Part shown: one piece after another, positions 1 to 14,106 of the stretch
How positions within the stretch are numbered: position 1 is the first letter of the stretch
How the letters are laid out: every line of letters begins with the position of its first letter
Source of the DNA: Ptiloglossa arizonensis
Lineage: Eukaryota > Arthropoda > Insecta > Hymenoptera > Colletidae
NCBI RefSeq assembly: GCF_051014685.1
Contig: NW_027478459.1
Coordinates: forward strand, 1,384,079 to 1,448,078
Direction: 5' to 3'
Length of the DNA: 64,000 nt
Position numbers and translations under genes: made by a program
The notes under the pieces: generated by a model
Seen by the model: the letters and a program-made list of their open reading frames with translations, nothing else
Database searches by the model: none
Told to the model about the DNA's origin: nothing

Positions 1-1569
1 ACACGTACCGTTGTAATCGGGCGAGTTTCTGCTTTCAGATGCAATAGGAAATTCTCGAGTTCGTCAATCCGTTCCCGAGATATGGGAGTTTGAAGTTAAG
101 GAATGGTTGAGAAACCATCACAATTTTCGCAAGTCTGATACTCGAAACCAATAACTACTATGGCCTAGGGCAAAAATACACGTACCGTTGTAATCGGGCG
201 AGTTTCTGCTTTCAGAGGCAATAGGAAATTCTCGAGTTCGTCAATCCGTTCGCGAGATATGGGACTTTGAAGTTAAGGAATGCTTGAGAAACCATCAAAA
301 TTTTCGCAAGTCTGATACTCGAAACCAATAACTACAATGGCCTAGGGGAAAAGTACACACACCATTGTATTCGTGCGAGTTTCTACTTTCAGATGCAACA
401 TGAATTTCTCGAGTTCGTCATTCCGTTCGGGAGATATGGGAGTTTGAAGTTAAGGAATGGTTGAGAAACCATCAAAATTATCGCCAGTCTGATACTGGAA
501 ACCAATAACTACAAAGGCATAGGGGAAAAATACACATACCGTTGTAATCGGGCGTGTTTCTGCTTTCAGATGCAACAGGAATTTCTCGAGTTCGTCGATC
601 CGTTCGCGAGATATGTGAGTTAGAAGTTATTGAATGCTTGAGAAACCATCAAAATTTTCGCAAGTCTGATACTCGAAACCAATAACTACAAAGGCATAGG
701 GGAAAAATGCACATACCTTTGTAATCGGGCGAGTTTCCACTTTCAGATGCAACAGGAATTTCTCGAGTTCGTCATTCCGTTCGCGAGATATGGGAGTTTG
801 AAGTTAAGGAATGGTTGAGAAACCATCAGAATTTTCGCAATTCTGATGCTAGAAACCAATAACTACAATGGCCTAGGGCAAAAATACACGTACCGTTGTA
901 GTCGGGCGAGTTTCTGCTTTCAGATGCAATAGGAAATTCTCGAGTTCGTCAATCCGTTCGCGAGATATGGGAGTTTGAAGTTAAGGAATGCTTGAGAAAC
1001 CATCAAAATTTTCGCAAGTCTGATACTCGAAACCAATAACTACAATGGCCTAGGGGAAAAATACACATACCGTTGTAATCGGGCGAGTTTCTGCTGTCAG
1101 ATGCAACAGGAATTTCTCGAGTTCGTCAATCCGTTCGCGAGATATGGGAGTTTGAAGTTAAGGAATGCTTGAGAAACCATGAAAATTATCGCAAGTCTGA
1201 TACTCGAAACCAATAACTACAAAGGCCTTGGGGAAAAATACACGTACCCTTGTAATCGGGCGAGTTTCTGCTTTCAGGTGCAATAGGAAATTCTCGAGTT
1301 CGTCAATTCGTTCCCGAGATATGGGAGTTTGAACTTAAGGAATGGTGGCGAAACCATCAAAATTTTCGCAAGTCTGATACTCGAAACCAATAACTACAAT
1401 GGCCTAGGGGAAAAATACACATACCGTTGTAATCGGGCGAGTTTCTGCTTTCAGATGCAACAGGAATTTCTCGAGTTCGTCAATCCGTTCGCGAGATATG
1501 GGAGTTTGAAGTTAAGGAATGCTTGAGAAACCATCAAATTTTTCGCAAGTCTGATACTCGAAACCAATA

Positions 1570-4500
1570 ACTACAGAGCCCTAGGGGAAAAATACACATA
1601 CCTTTGTAATCGGGCGAGTTTATACTTTCAAATGCAACAGGAATTTCCCGAGTCCGTCAATCCGTTCGCGAGATATGGGGGTTTGAAGTTAAGGAATGGT
1701 TGAGAAGCCATCAAAATTTTCGCAAGTCTGATACCCGAAACCAATAACTGGAATGGCCTAGGGGAAAAGTACACATACCATTGTAATCGGGCAAGTTTCT
1801 ACTTTCAGATGCAACAGGAACTTCTCGAGTTCGCCAATCCGTTCGCGTGGTATCGGAGTTTGAAATTAAGGAACGGTTGAGAAACCATCAAAATTTTCGC
1901 AAAACTGATACTCGAAACCAATAACAGGAATGGCCTAGGGGAAAAGTACACACACCATTGTAATGGGGCGAGTTTTTACTTTCAGATGCAACAGGAATTC
2001 CTCGATTTCGTCAATCCGTTCGCGAGATATGGGAGTTTGAAGTTAAGGAATGGTTGAGAGACCATCACAATTTTCGCAAGTCTGATACTCGAAACCAATA
2101 ACAACTATGGCCTAGGGCAAAAATACAGATACCGTTGTAATCGGACGAGTTTCTGCTTTCAAATGCAACAGGAATTTCTCGAGTTCGTCAATTCGTTCGC
2201 GAGATATGGGAGTTTGAAATTAAGGAACAGTTGAGAAAACATCTAAATTTTCGCAAGTCTGATGCTAGAAACGAATAACTGGAATGACCTAGGGGAAAAG
2301 TACACAAACCATTGTAATCGGGCAAGTATCTACTTTCAGAGGGACAGGAACTTCTCCAGTTCGCCAATTCGTTCCCGAGGTATCAGAGTTTGAAGTTAAA
2401 GAATGGTTGAGAAACCATCAAAATTTTCGCAAGTCTGATGCTCGAAACGAATAACTGCAATGACCTGGGGGAAAAGTACACAAACCATTGTAATCGGGCA
2501 AGTATCTACTTTCAGAGGGACAGGAACTTCTCGACTTCGCCAATCCGTTCGCGAGGTATCGGAGTTTCAAGTTAAAGAATGGTTGAGAAACCATCAAATT
2601 TTTCGCAAGTCTGATACTCGAAACCAATAACTACAAAGCCCTAGGGGAAAAATACACATAACTTTGTAATCGGGCGAGTTTATACTTTCAAATGCAACAG
2701 GAATTTCTCGAGTTCGTCAATCCGTTCGCGAGATATGGGCGTTTGAAGTTAAGGAATGGTTGAGAAGCCATCAAAATTTTCGCAAGTCTGATACCCGAAA
2801 CCAATAACTGGAATGGCCTAGGGGAAAAGTACACATACCTTTGTAATCGGGCAAGTTTCTACTTTCAGATGCAACAGGAACTTCTCGAGTTCGCCAATCC
2901 GTTCGCGTGGTATCGGAGTTTGAAATTAAGGAACGGTTGAGAAACCATCAAAATTTTCGCAAAACTGATACTCGAAACCAATAACAGGAATGGCCTAGGG
3001 GAAAATTACACACACCATTGTAATGGGGCGAGTTTTTACTTTCAGATGCAACAGGAATTCCTCGATTTCGTCAATCCGTTCGCGAGATATGGGAGTTTGA
3101 AGTTAAGGAATGGTTGAGAGACCATCACAATTTTCGCAAGTCTGATACTCGAAACCAATAACAACTATGGCCTAGGGCAAAAATACAGATACCGTTGTAA
3201 TCGGACGAGTTTCTGCTTTCAAATGCAACAGGAATTTCTCGAGTTCGTCAATTCGTTCGCGAGATATGGGAGTTTGAAATTAAGGAACAGTTGAGAAAAC
3301 ATCAAAATTTTCGCAAGTCTGATACTCGAAACCAATTACTGGAATGGCCTAGGGGAAAAATACACATACCATTGTAATCGGGCGAGTTTATACTTTCAGA
3401 TGCAACAGGAATTTCTCGAGCTCGTCAATCCGTTCGCGAGATATGGGAGTTTGAAGTTAAGGAATGCTTGAGAAACCATCAAAATTTTCGCAAGTCTGAT
3501 GCTAGAAACGAATAACTGGAATGACCTAGGGGAAAAGTACACAAACCATTGTAATCGGGCAAGTATCTACTTTCAGAGGGACAGGAACTTCTCCAGTTCG
3601 CCAATTCGTTCGCGAGGTATCAGAGTTTGAAGTTAAAGAATGGTTGAGAAACCATCAAAATTTTCGCAAGTCTGATGCTCGAAACGAATAACTGGAATGA
3701 CCTGGGGGAAAAGTACACAAACCATTGTAATCGGGCAAGTATCTACTTTCAGAGGGACAGGAACTTCTCGACTTCGCCAATCCGTTCGCGAGGTATCGGA
3801 GTTTCAAGTTAAAGAATGGTTGAGAAACCATCAAATTTTTCGCAAGTCTGATACTCGAAACCAATAACTACAAAGCCCTAGGGGAAAAATACACATAACT
3901 TTGTAATCGGGCGAGTTTATACTTTCAAATGCAACAGGAATTTCTCGAGTTCGTCAATCCGTTCGCGAGATATGGGCGTTTGAAATTAAGGAATGGTTGA
4001 GAAGCCATCAAAATTTTCGCAAGTCTGATACCCGAAACCAATAACTGGAATGGCCTAGGGGAAAAGTACACATACCTTTGTAATCGGGCAAGTTTCTACT
4101 TTCAGATGCAACAGGAACTTCTCGAGTTCGCCAATCCGTTCGCGTGGTATCGGAGTTTGATATTAAGGAACGGTTGAGAAACCATCAAAATTTTCGCAAA
4201 ACTGATACTCGAAACCAATAACAGGAATGGCCTAGGGGAAAATTACACACACCATTGTAATGGGGCGAGTTTTTACTTTCAGATGCAACAGGAATTCCTC
4301 GATTTCGTCAATCCGTTCGCGAGATATGGGAGTTTGAAGTTAAGGAATGGTTGAGAGACCATCACAATTTTCGCAAGTCTGATACTCGAAACCAATAACA
4401 ACTATGGCCTAGGGCAAAAATACAGATACCGTTGTAATCGGACGCGTTTCTGCTTTCAAATGCAACAGGAATTTCTCGAGTTCGTCAATTCGTTCGCGAG

Positions 4501-7500
4501 ATATGGGAGTTTGAAATTAAGGAACAGTTGAGAAAACATCAAAATTTTCGCAAGTCTGATACTCGAAACCAATTACTGGAATGGCCTAGGGGAAAAATAC
4601 ACATACCATTGTAATCGGTAGACTTTCTACTTTCAGATGCAACAGGAAATAATCGAGTTCGTCAATCCGTTCGCGAGATATGGGAGTTTGAAGTTAAGGA
4701 ATGGTTGAGATACCATCAAAATTTTCGCAAGTCTGAAACTCGAAACCAATAACTACCATGGCCTAGGGGAAAAATGCACATACCTTTGTAATCGGGCGAG
4801 TTGCTACTTTCAGATGCAACAGGAATTTCTCGAGCTCGTCAATCCGTTCGCGAGATATGGGAGTTTGAAGTTAAGGAATGGTTGAGAAACCATCAAAATT
4901 TTCGCAAGTCTGATACTCGAAACCAATAACTGGAACGGCCTAGGGGAAAAGTACACGCACCATTGTAATCGGTAGACTTTCTACTTTCAGATGCAACAGG
5001 AAATAATCGAGTTCGTCAATCCGTTCGCGAGATATGGGAGTTTGAAGTTAAGGAATGGTTGAGATACCATCACAATTTTCGCAAGTCTGAAACTCGAAAC
5101 CAATAACTACCATGGCCTAGGGGAAAAATGCACATACCTTTGTAATCGGGCGAGTTGCTACTTTCAGATGCAACAGGAATTTCTCGAGCTCGTCAATCCG
5201 TTCGCGAGATATGGGAGTTTGAAGTTAAGGAATGGTTGAGAAACCATCAAAATTTTCGCAATTCTGATGCCAGAAACCAATAACTACAATGGCCTAGGGG
5301 AAAAATACACATACCGTTGTAATCGGGCGAGTTTCTGCTTTCAGATGCAACAGGAGTTTCTCGATTTCGTCAATCCTTTCGCGAGATATGGGCGTTTGAA
5401 GTAAAGGAATGCTTGAGAAACCATCAAAATTTTCGAAACTCTAATACTCGAAACCAATAACTACAATGGCCTAGGTCAAAAATACACATACCGTTGTAAT
5501 CGGGCGAGTTTCTACTTTCACATGCAACAGGAGTTTCTCGAGTTCGTCATTCCGTTCGCGAGATATGGGGGTTTGAAGTTAAGGAATGGTTGAGAAACCA
5601 TCAAAATTTTCGCAATTCTGATGCCAGAAACCAATAACTACAATGGCCTAGGGGAAAAATACACATACCGTTGTAATCGGGCGAGTTTCTACTTTCAGAT
5701 GCAACAGGAGTTTCTCGATTTCGTCAATCCTTTCGCGAGATATGGGCGTTTGAAGTAAAGGAATGCTTGAGAAACCATCAAAATTATCGAAAGTCTAATA
5801 CTCGAAACCAATAACTACAATGGCTTAGGGGAAAAATACACATACCGTTGAAATCGGCCGAGTTTCTGCTTTCAGATGCAACAGGAATTTCTCGAGTTCG
5901 TCAATCCGTTCGCGAGATATGGGAGTTAGAAGTTATTGAATGCTTGAGAAACCATCAAAATTTTCGCAAGTCTGATACTCGAAACCAATAACTACAAAGG
6001 CCTAGGGGGAAAACACACATATCTTTGTAATCGGGCGAGTTTCTACTTTTACATGCAACAGGAATTTCTCGAGCTCGTCAATCCGTTCGCGAGATGTGGG
6101 AGCTTGAAGTTAAGGAATGGTTGAGAAACCATCAAAATTTTCGCAAGTCTGATGCTAGAAACGAATAACTGGAATGACCTAGGGGAAAAGTACACAAACC
6201 ATTGTAATCGGGCAAGTATCTACTTTCAGAGGGACAGGAACTTCTCGACTTCGCCAATCCGTTCGCGAGGTATCGGAGTTTCAAGTTAAAGAATGGTTGA
6301 GAAACCATCAAATTTTTCGCAAGTCTGATACTCGAAACCAATAACTACAAAGCCCTAGGGGAAAAATACACATACCTTTGTAATCGGGCGAGTTTATACT
6401 TTCAAATGCAACAGGAATTTCTCGAGTTCGTCAATCCGTTCGCGAGATATGGGGGTTTGAAGTTAAGGAATGGTTGAGAAGCCATCAAAATTTTCGCAAG
6501 TCTGATACCCGAAACCAATAACTGGAATGGCCTAGGGGAAAAGTACACATACCTTTGTAATCGGGCAAGTTTCTACTTTCAGATGCAACAGGAACTTCTC
6601 GAGTTCGCCAATCCGTTCGCGTGGTATCGGAGTTTGAAATTAAGGAACGGTTGAGAAACCATCAAAATTTTCGCAAAACTGATACTCGAAACCAATAACA
6701 GGAATGGCCTACGGGAAAAGTACACACACCATTGTAATGGGGCGAGTTTTTACTTTCAGATGCAACAGGAATTCCTCGATTTCGTCAATCCGTTCGCGAG
6801 ATATGGGAGTTTGAAGTTAAGGAATGGTTGAGAGACCATCACAATTTTCGCAAGTCTGATACTCGAAACCAATAACAACTATGGCCTAGGGCAAAAATAC
6901 AGATACCGTTGTAATCGGACGAGTTTCTGCTTTCAAATGCAACAGGAATTTCTCGAGTTCGTCAATTCGTTCGCGAGATATGGGAGTTTGAAATTAAGGA
7001 ACAGTTGAGAAAACTACAAAATTTTCGCAAGTCTGATACTCGAAACCAATTACTGGAATGGCCTAGGGGAAAAATACACATACCATTGTAATCGGGCGAG
7101 TTTATACTTTCAGATGCAACCGGAATTTCTCGAGCTCGTCAATCCGTTCGCGAGATATGGGAGTTTGAAGTTAAGGAATGCTTGAGAAACCATCAAAATT
7201 TTCGCAAGTCTGATGCTAGAAACGAATAACTGGAATGACCTAGGGGAAAAGTACACAAACCATTGTAATCGGGCAAGTATCTACTTTCAGAGGGACAGGA
7301 ACTTCTCCAGTTCTCCAATTCGTTCGCGAGGTATCAGAGTTTGAAGTTAAAGAATGGTTGAGAAACCATCACAATTTTCGCAAGTCTGATGCTCGAAACG
7401 AATAACTGGAATGACCTAGGGGAAAAATGCACATACCTTTGTAATCGGTCGAGTTGCTACTTTCAGATGCAACAGGAATTTCTCGAGCTCGTCAATCCGT

Positions 7501-10500
7501 TCGCGAGATATGGGAGTTTGAAGTTAAGGAATGGTTGAGAAACCATCAAAATTTTCGCAATTCTGATGCCAGAAACCAATAACTACAAAGCCCTAGGGGA
7601 AAAATACACATACCTTTGTAATCGGGCGAGTTTATACTTTCAGATGCAACAGGAGTTTCTCGATTTCGTCAATCCTTTCGGGAGATATGGGCGTTTGAAG
7701 TAAAGGAATGCTTGAGAAACCATCAAAATTTTCGAAAGTCTAATACTCGAAACCAATAACTACAATGGCCTAGGGGAAAAATACACATACCGTTGTAGTC
7801 GGGCGAGTTTCTGCTTTCAGATGCAACAGGAATTTCTCGAGTTCGTCAATCCGTTCGCGAGATATGGGAGTTAGAAGTTATTGAATGCTTGAGAAACCAT
7901 CAAAATTTTCGCAAGTCTGATACTCGAAACCAATAACTACAAAGGCCTAGGGGGAAAACACACATATCTTTGTAATCGGGCGAGTTTCTGCTTTTACATG
8001 CAACAGGAATTTCTCGAGCTCGTCAATCCGTTCGCGAGATATGGGAGCTTGAAGTTAAGGAATGGTTGAGAAACCATCAAAATTTTCGCAAGTCTGATGC
8101 TAGAAACGAATAACTGGAATGACCTAGGGGAAAAGTACACAAACCATTGTAATCGGGCAAGTATCTACTTTCAGAGGGACAGGAACTTCTCCAGTTCGCC
8201 AATTCGTTCGCGAGGTATCAGAGTTTGAAGTTAAAGAATGGTTGAGAAACCATCAAAATTTTCGCAAGTCTGATGCTCGAAACGAATAACTGGAATGACC
8301 TGGGGGAAAAGTACACAAACCATTGTAATCGGGCAAGTATCTACTTTCAGAGGGACAGGAACTTCTCGACTTCGCCAATCCGTTCGCGAGGTATCGGAGT
8401 TTCAAGTTAAAGAATGGTTGAGAAACCATCAAATTTTTCGCAAGTCTGATACTCGAAACCAATAACTACAAAGCCCTAGGGGAAAAATACACGTACCTTT
8501 GTAATCGGGCGAGTTTATACTTTCAAATGCAACAGGAATTTCTCGAGTTCGTCAATCCGTTCGCGAGATATGGGGGTTTGAAGTTAAGGAATGGTTGAGA
8601 AGCCATCAAAATTTTCGCAAGTCTGATACCCGAAACCAATAACTGGAATGGCCTAGGGGAAAAGTACACATACCTTTGTAATCGGGCAAGTTTCTACTTT
8701 CAGATGCAACAGGAACTTCTCGAGTTCGCCAATCCGTTCGCGTGGTATCGGAGTTTGAAATTAAGGAACGGTTGAGAAACCATCAAAATTTTCGCAAAAC
8801 TGATACTCGAAACCAATAACAGGAATGGCCTAGGGGAAAAGTACACACACCATTGTAATGGGGCGAGTTTTTACTTTCAGATGCAACAGGAATTCCTCGA
8901 TTTCGTCAATCCGTTCGCGAGATATGGGAGTTTGAAGTTAAGGAATGGTTGAGAGACCATCACAATTTTCGCAAGTCTGATACTCGAAACCAATAACAAC
9001 TATGGCCTAGGGCAAAAATACAGATACCGTTGTAATCGGACGAGTTTCTGCTTTCAAATGCAACAGGAATTTCTCGAGTTCGTCAATTCGTTCGCGAGAT
9101 ATGGGAGTTTGAAATTAAGGAACAGTTGAGAAAACATCAAAATTTTCGCAAGTCTGATACTCGAAACCAATTACTGGAATGGCCTAGGGGAAAAATACAC
9201 ATACCATTGTAATCGGGCGAGTTTATACTTTCAGATGCAACAGGAATTTCTCGAGCTCGTCAATCCGTTCGCGAGATATGGGAGCTTGAAGTTAAGGAAT
9301 GCTTGAGAAACCATCAAAATTTTCGCAAGTCTGATGCTAGAAACGAATAACTGGAATGACCTAGGGGAAAAGTACACAAACCATTGTAATCGGGCAAGTA
9401 TCTACTTTCAGAGGGACAGGAACTTCTCCAGTTCGCCAATTCGTTCGCGAGGTATCAGAGTTTGAAGTTAAAGAATGGTTGAGAAACCATCAAAATTTCC
9501 GCAAGTCTGATGCTCGAAACGAATAACTGGAATGACCTGGGGGAAAAGTACACAAACCGTTGTAATCGGGCAAGTATCTACTTTCAGAGGGACAGGAACT
9601 TCTCGACTTCGCCAATCCGTTCGCGAGGTATCGGAGTTTCAAGTTAAAGAATGGTTGAGAAACCATCAAATTTTTCGCAAGTCTGATACTCGAAACCAAT
9701 AGCTACAAAACCCTAGGGGAAAAATACACATACCTTTGTAATCGGGCGAGTTTATACTTTCAAATGCAACAGGAATTTCTCGAGGTCGTCAATCCGTTCG
9801 CGAGATATGGGGGTTTGAAGTTAAGGAATGGTTGAGAAGCCATCAAAATTTTCGCAAGTCTGATACCCGAAACCAATAACTGGAATGGCCTAGGGGAAAA
9901 GTACACATACCTTTGTAATCGGGCAAGTTTCTACTTTCAGAGGGACAGGAACTTCTCCAGTTCGCCAATTCGTTCGCGAGGTATCGGAGTTTGAAATTAA
10001 GGAACGGTTGAGAAACCATCAAAATTTTCGCAAAACTGATACTCGAAACCAATAACAGGAATGGCCTAGGGGAAAAGTACACATACCATTGTAATGGGGC
10101 GAGTTTTTACTTTCAGATGCAACAGGAATTCCTCGATTTCGTCAATCCGTTCGCGAGATATGGGAGTTTGAAGTTAAGGAATGGTTGAGAGACCATCACA
10201 ATTTTCGCTGGTCTGATACTCGAAACCAATAACTGGAATGGCCTAGGTCAAAAATACACATACCGTAGTAATCGGGCGAGTTTCTGCTGTCAGATGCAAC
10301 AGGAATTTCCCGAGTTGGTCAATCCGTTCGCGAGATATGGGAGTTTGAAGTTAAGGAATGCTTGGAAACCATCAAAATTATCGCAAGTCTGATACTCGAA
10401 ACCAATAACTACAAAGGCCTTGGGGAAAAATTCACGTACCGTTGTAATCGGGCGAGTTTCTGCTTTCAGATGCAATAGGAAATTCTCGAGTTCGTCAATC

Positions 10501-13400
10501 CGTTCGCGAGATATGGGTGTATGAAGCTAAGGAATGGTTGAGAAACCATCACAATTTTCGCAAGTCTGATACACGAAAACAAATACTGGAAAGGCCTAGG
10601 GGAAAAGTACACACACCATTGTAATCGTGCGAGTTTCTACTTTGAGATGCAACAGGAATTTCTCGAGTTCGTCAATCCGTTCGCGAGATATGGGAGTTTG
10701 AAGTTAAGGAATGCTTGAGAAACCTTCAAAATTTTCGCTGGTCTGATACTCGAAACCAATAACTGGAATGGCCTAGGTCAAAAATACACATACCGTTGTA
10801 ATCGGGCGAGTTTCTACTTTCACATGCAACAGGAGTTTCTCGAGTTCGTCATTCCGTTCGCGAGATATGGGAGTTTGAAGTTAAGGAATGGTTGAGAAAC
10901 CATCAAAATTTTCGCAATTCTGATGCCAGAAACCAATAACTACAATGGCCTAGGGGAAAAATACACCTACCGTTGTAATCGGGCGAGTTTCTGCTTTCAG
11001 ATGCAACAGGAACTTCTCGAGTTCGCCAATCCGTTCGCGTGGTATCGGAGTTTGAAATTAAGGAACGGTTGAGAAACCATCAAAATTTTCGCAAAACTGA
11101 TACTCGAAACCAATAACAGGAATGGCCTAGGGGAAAAGTACACACACCATTGTAATGGGGCGAGTTTTTACTTTCAGATGCAACAGGAACTCCTCGATTT
11201 CGTCAATCCGTTCGCGAGATATGGGAGTTTGAAGTTAAGGAATGGTTGAGAGACCATCACAATTTTCGCAAGTCTGATACTCGAAACCAATAACAACTAT
11301 GGCCTAGGGCAAAAATACAGATACCGTTGTAATCGGACGAGTTTCTGCTTTCAAATGCAACAGGAATTTCTCGAGTTCGTCAATTCGTTCGCGAGATATG
11401 GGAGTTTGAAATTAAGGAACAGTTGAGAAAACATCAAAATTTTCGCAAGTCTGATACTCGAAACCAATTACTGGAATGGCCTAGGGGAAAAATACACATA
11501 CCATTGTAATCGGGCGAGTTTATACTTTCAGATGCAACAGGAATTTCTCGAGCTCGTCAATCTGTTCGCGAGATATGGGAGTTTGAAGTTAAGGAATGCT
11601 TGAGAAACCATCAAAATTTTCGCAAGTCTGATGCTAGAAACGAATAACTGGAATGACCTAGGTGAAAAGTACACAAACCATTGTAATCGGGCAAGTATCT
11701 ACTTTCAGAGGGACAGGAACTTCTCCAGTTCGCCAATTCGTTCGCGAGGTATCAGAGTTTGAAGTTAAAGAATGGTTGAGAAACCATCAAAATTTTCGCA
11801 AGTCTGATGCTCGAAACGAATAACTGGAATGACCTGGGGGAAAAGTACACAAACCATTGTAATCGGGCAAGTATCTACTTTCAGAGGGACAGGAACTTCT
11901 CGACTTCGCCAATCCGTTCGCGAGGTATCGGAGTTTCAAGTTAAAGAATGGTTGAGAAACCATCAAATTTTTCGCAAGTCTGATACTCGAAACCAATAAC
12001 TACAAAGCCCTAGGGGAAAAATACACATACCTTTGTAATCGGGCGAGTTTATACTTTCAAATGCAACAGGAATTTCTCGAGTTCGTCAATCCGTTCGCGA
12101 GATATGGGCGTTTGAAGTTAAGGAATGGTTGAGAAGCCATCAAAATTTTCGCAAGTCTGATACCCGAAACCAATAACTGGAATGGCCTAGGGGAAAAGTA
12201 CACATACCTTTGTAATCGGGCAAGTTTCTACTTTCAGATGCAACAGGAACTTCTCGAGTTCGCCAATCCGTTCGCGTGGTATCGGAGTTTGAAATTAAGG
12301 AACGGTTGAGAAACCATCAAAATTTTCGCAAAACTGATACTCGAAACCAATAACAGGAATGGCCTAGGGGAAAAGTACACACACCATTGTAATGGGGCGA
12401 GTTTTTACTTTCAGATGCAACAGGAATTCCTCGATTTCGTCAATCCGTTCGCGAGATATGGGAGTTTGAAGTTAAGGAATGGTTGAGAGACCATCACAAT
12501 TTTCGCAAGTCTGATACTCGAAACCAATAACAACTATGGCCTAGGGCAAAAATACAGATACCGTTGTAATCGGACGAGTTTCTGCTTTCAAATGCAACAG
12601 GAATTTCTCGAGTTCGTCAATTCGTTCGCGAGATATGGGAGTTTGAAATTAAGGAACAGTTGAGAAAACTACAAAATTTTCGCAAGTCTGATACTCGAAA
12701 CCAATTACTGGAATGGCCTAGGGGAAAAATACACATACCATTGTAATCGGGCGAGTTTATACTTTCAGATGCAACAGGAATTTCTCGAGCTCGTCAATCC
12801 GTTCGCGAGATATGGGAGTTTGAAGTTAAGGAATGCTTGAGAAACCATCAAAATTTTCGCAAGTCTGATGCTAGAAACGAATAACTGGAATGACCTAGGG
12901 GAAAAGTACACAAACCATTGTAATCGGGCAAGTATCTACTTTCAGAGGGACAGGAACTTCTCCAGTTCTCCAATTCGTTCGCGAGGTATCAGAGTTTCAA
13001 GTTAAAGAATGGTTGAGAAACCATCAAAATTTTCGCAAGTCTGATGCTCGAAACGAATAACTGGAATGACCTGGGGGAAAAGTACACAAACCATTGTAAT
13101 CGGGCAAGTATCTACTTTCAGAGGGACAGGAAGATCTCGACTTCGCCAATCCGTTCGCGAGGTATCGGAGTTTCAAGTTAAAGAATGGTTGAGAAACCAT
13201 CAAATTTTTCGTAAGTCTGATACTCGAAACCAATAACTACAAAGCCCTAGGGGAAAAATACACATACCTTTGTAATCGGGCGAGTTTATACTTTCAAATG
13301 CAACAGGAATTTCTCGAGTTCGTCAATCCGTTCGCGAGATATGGGGGTTTGAAGTTAAGGAATGGTTGAGAAGCCATCAAAATTTTCGCAAGTCTGATAC
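1570..13400 (+). repeat. Higher-order repeat, 7 monomers (1237 bp)
   Basis: Within block A a distinctive monomer carrying TGACCTGGGGG recurs at 2461, 3698, 8296, 9533, 11830 and 13067. Adjacent pairs are exactly 1237 bp apart, which is seven monomers (1239) minus 2 bp. The 2 bp are explained by two monomers per HOR unit in which AGATGCAACAGG is shortened to AGAGGGACAGG. Other spacings between marker monomers are larger multiples of the monomer, so some HOR units are interleaved with partial or rearranged units (about 4.6-6.1, 7.4-8.1 and 10.2-11.0 kb). Boundaries are approximate. Confidence 0.9.
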
Positions 13401-13603
13401 TCGAAACAAATAACTGGAATGGCCCAGGGGAAAAGTACACATACCATAGTAATCGGGCGAGTTTCTACTTTCAGATGCAACAGGAATTTCTCGAGTTCGT
13501 CAATCCGTTCGCGAGAAATGGGAGTTTGAAGTTAAGGAATGGTTGAGAAACCATCAAAATTTTCGTGAGTCTGTTACTCGAAACCAATAACTACTATGGC
13601 CTA

Positions 13604-13616
13604 GGGCAAATATGCA
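13604..13616 (+). repeat. Target-site duplication, left, LINE copy 1
   Basis: GGGCAAATATGCA is satellite sequence immediately 5' of the truncated LINE. It is repeated perfectly after the poly(A) tail at 14699-14711. Neighbouring monomers read GGGCAAAAATGCA, so the shared T shows that both copies derive from one pre-insertion site. Confidence 0.95.
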
Positions 13617-14106
13617 GCAGCTTTGGCAGCAGCGGCTGGCCGAGCCGTTGTTCGGCCAGAGGACTGTCCGGGCTATCCGGCCGGTCCTGTTTGAGTGGCT
13701 GGGTAGGCGCTTCGGCTCACTCACCTACCGGTTGGTGCAGGTGCTGTCCGGGCACGGATGCTTCGGTCAGTACCTGTGCCGGATCGGTGTGGAAGAGGCG
13801 GCGCGCTGCTGGCACTGTCCAGCGGACGAGGACACGGCGCAACACACCCTCGAGGTGTGTCCGGCCTGGGGGGTGGAGCGCCGTGTCCTCACGGCCGTGA
13901 TTGGGGCGGACCTATCGCTGCCGGGCGTGGTACAGGCCATGCTCGGCAGCGAGACGAAGTGGCGGGCCGTGGCCTCCTTCTGCGAGGAGGTAATCTCGCA
14001 GAAGGAGGCCGCGAGCCGCATTCGCGAGAGCGGGAGACCGCGAGCGAGGCCCCGTCCGAGGCCGGGGGCGGGTGGGCCTCCGGAAGGGCCGGGGAGGCCA
14101 CCCTGA
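13617..14106 (+). pseudogene. LINE ORF2 C-terminal fragment (copy 1)
   Basis: About 162 codons of the extreme C-terminus of a non-LTR retrotransposon ORF2 (endonuclease-reverse transcriptase polyprotein); the endonuclease and RT domains are missing. The visible signature is the post-RT zinc-knuckle-like motif C-x2-C-x8-H-x4-C (CWHC...HTLEVC; C66, C69, H78, C83 counted from the ATG at 13612), preceded by LSGHGCFGQYLCRIG. This arrangement is typical of R1-clade insect LINEs. The protein ends in an Arg/Pro/Gly-rich tail. The in-frame ATG at 13612 lies in the duplicated satellite target, not in the element, so the 164-codon ORF is accidental. It differs from copy 2 by a few residues (for example Q for R in the VVQAM segment). 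The fragment cannot be functional by itself. Confidence 0.9.

Larger units (their letters stand above)
1..13616 (+). repeat. 177-bp satellite array, block A
   Basis: Tandem head-to-tail monomers of 177 bp, roughly 77 copies, starting mid-array at base 1. Unit starts at 1, 178 and 355 show the period directly. Fixed landmarks in each monomer are TTTCAGATGCAACAGGAATT, CTCGAGTTCGTCAATCCGTT, the dyad ATGGTTGAGAAACCAT and GGCCTAGGG. Monomers differ by a few to about 20 percent. Short ORFs of 60-110 codons in the array recur with the repeat and have no independent coding signal. The period is close to nucleosomal length, as in many centromeric or pericentromeric satellites; that location is inferred, not shown. 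I do not recognise the satellite family by name. Confidence 0.97.

Noticed and set aside
1329..13233. Recurrent 61-82 codon ORFs in the 177-bp satellite
   Set aside because: They recur with the monomer or HOR period and arise from chance variants that remove stops; no independent coding evidence.
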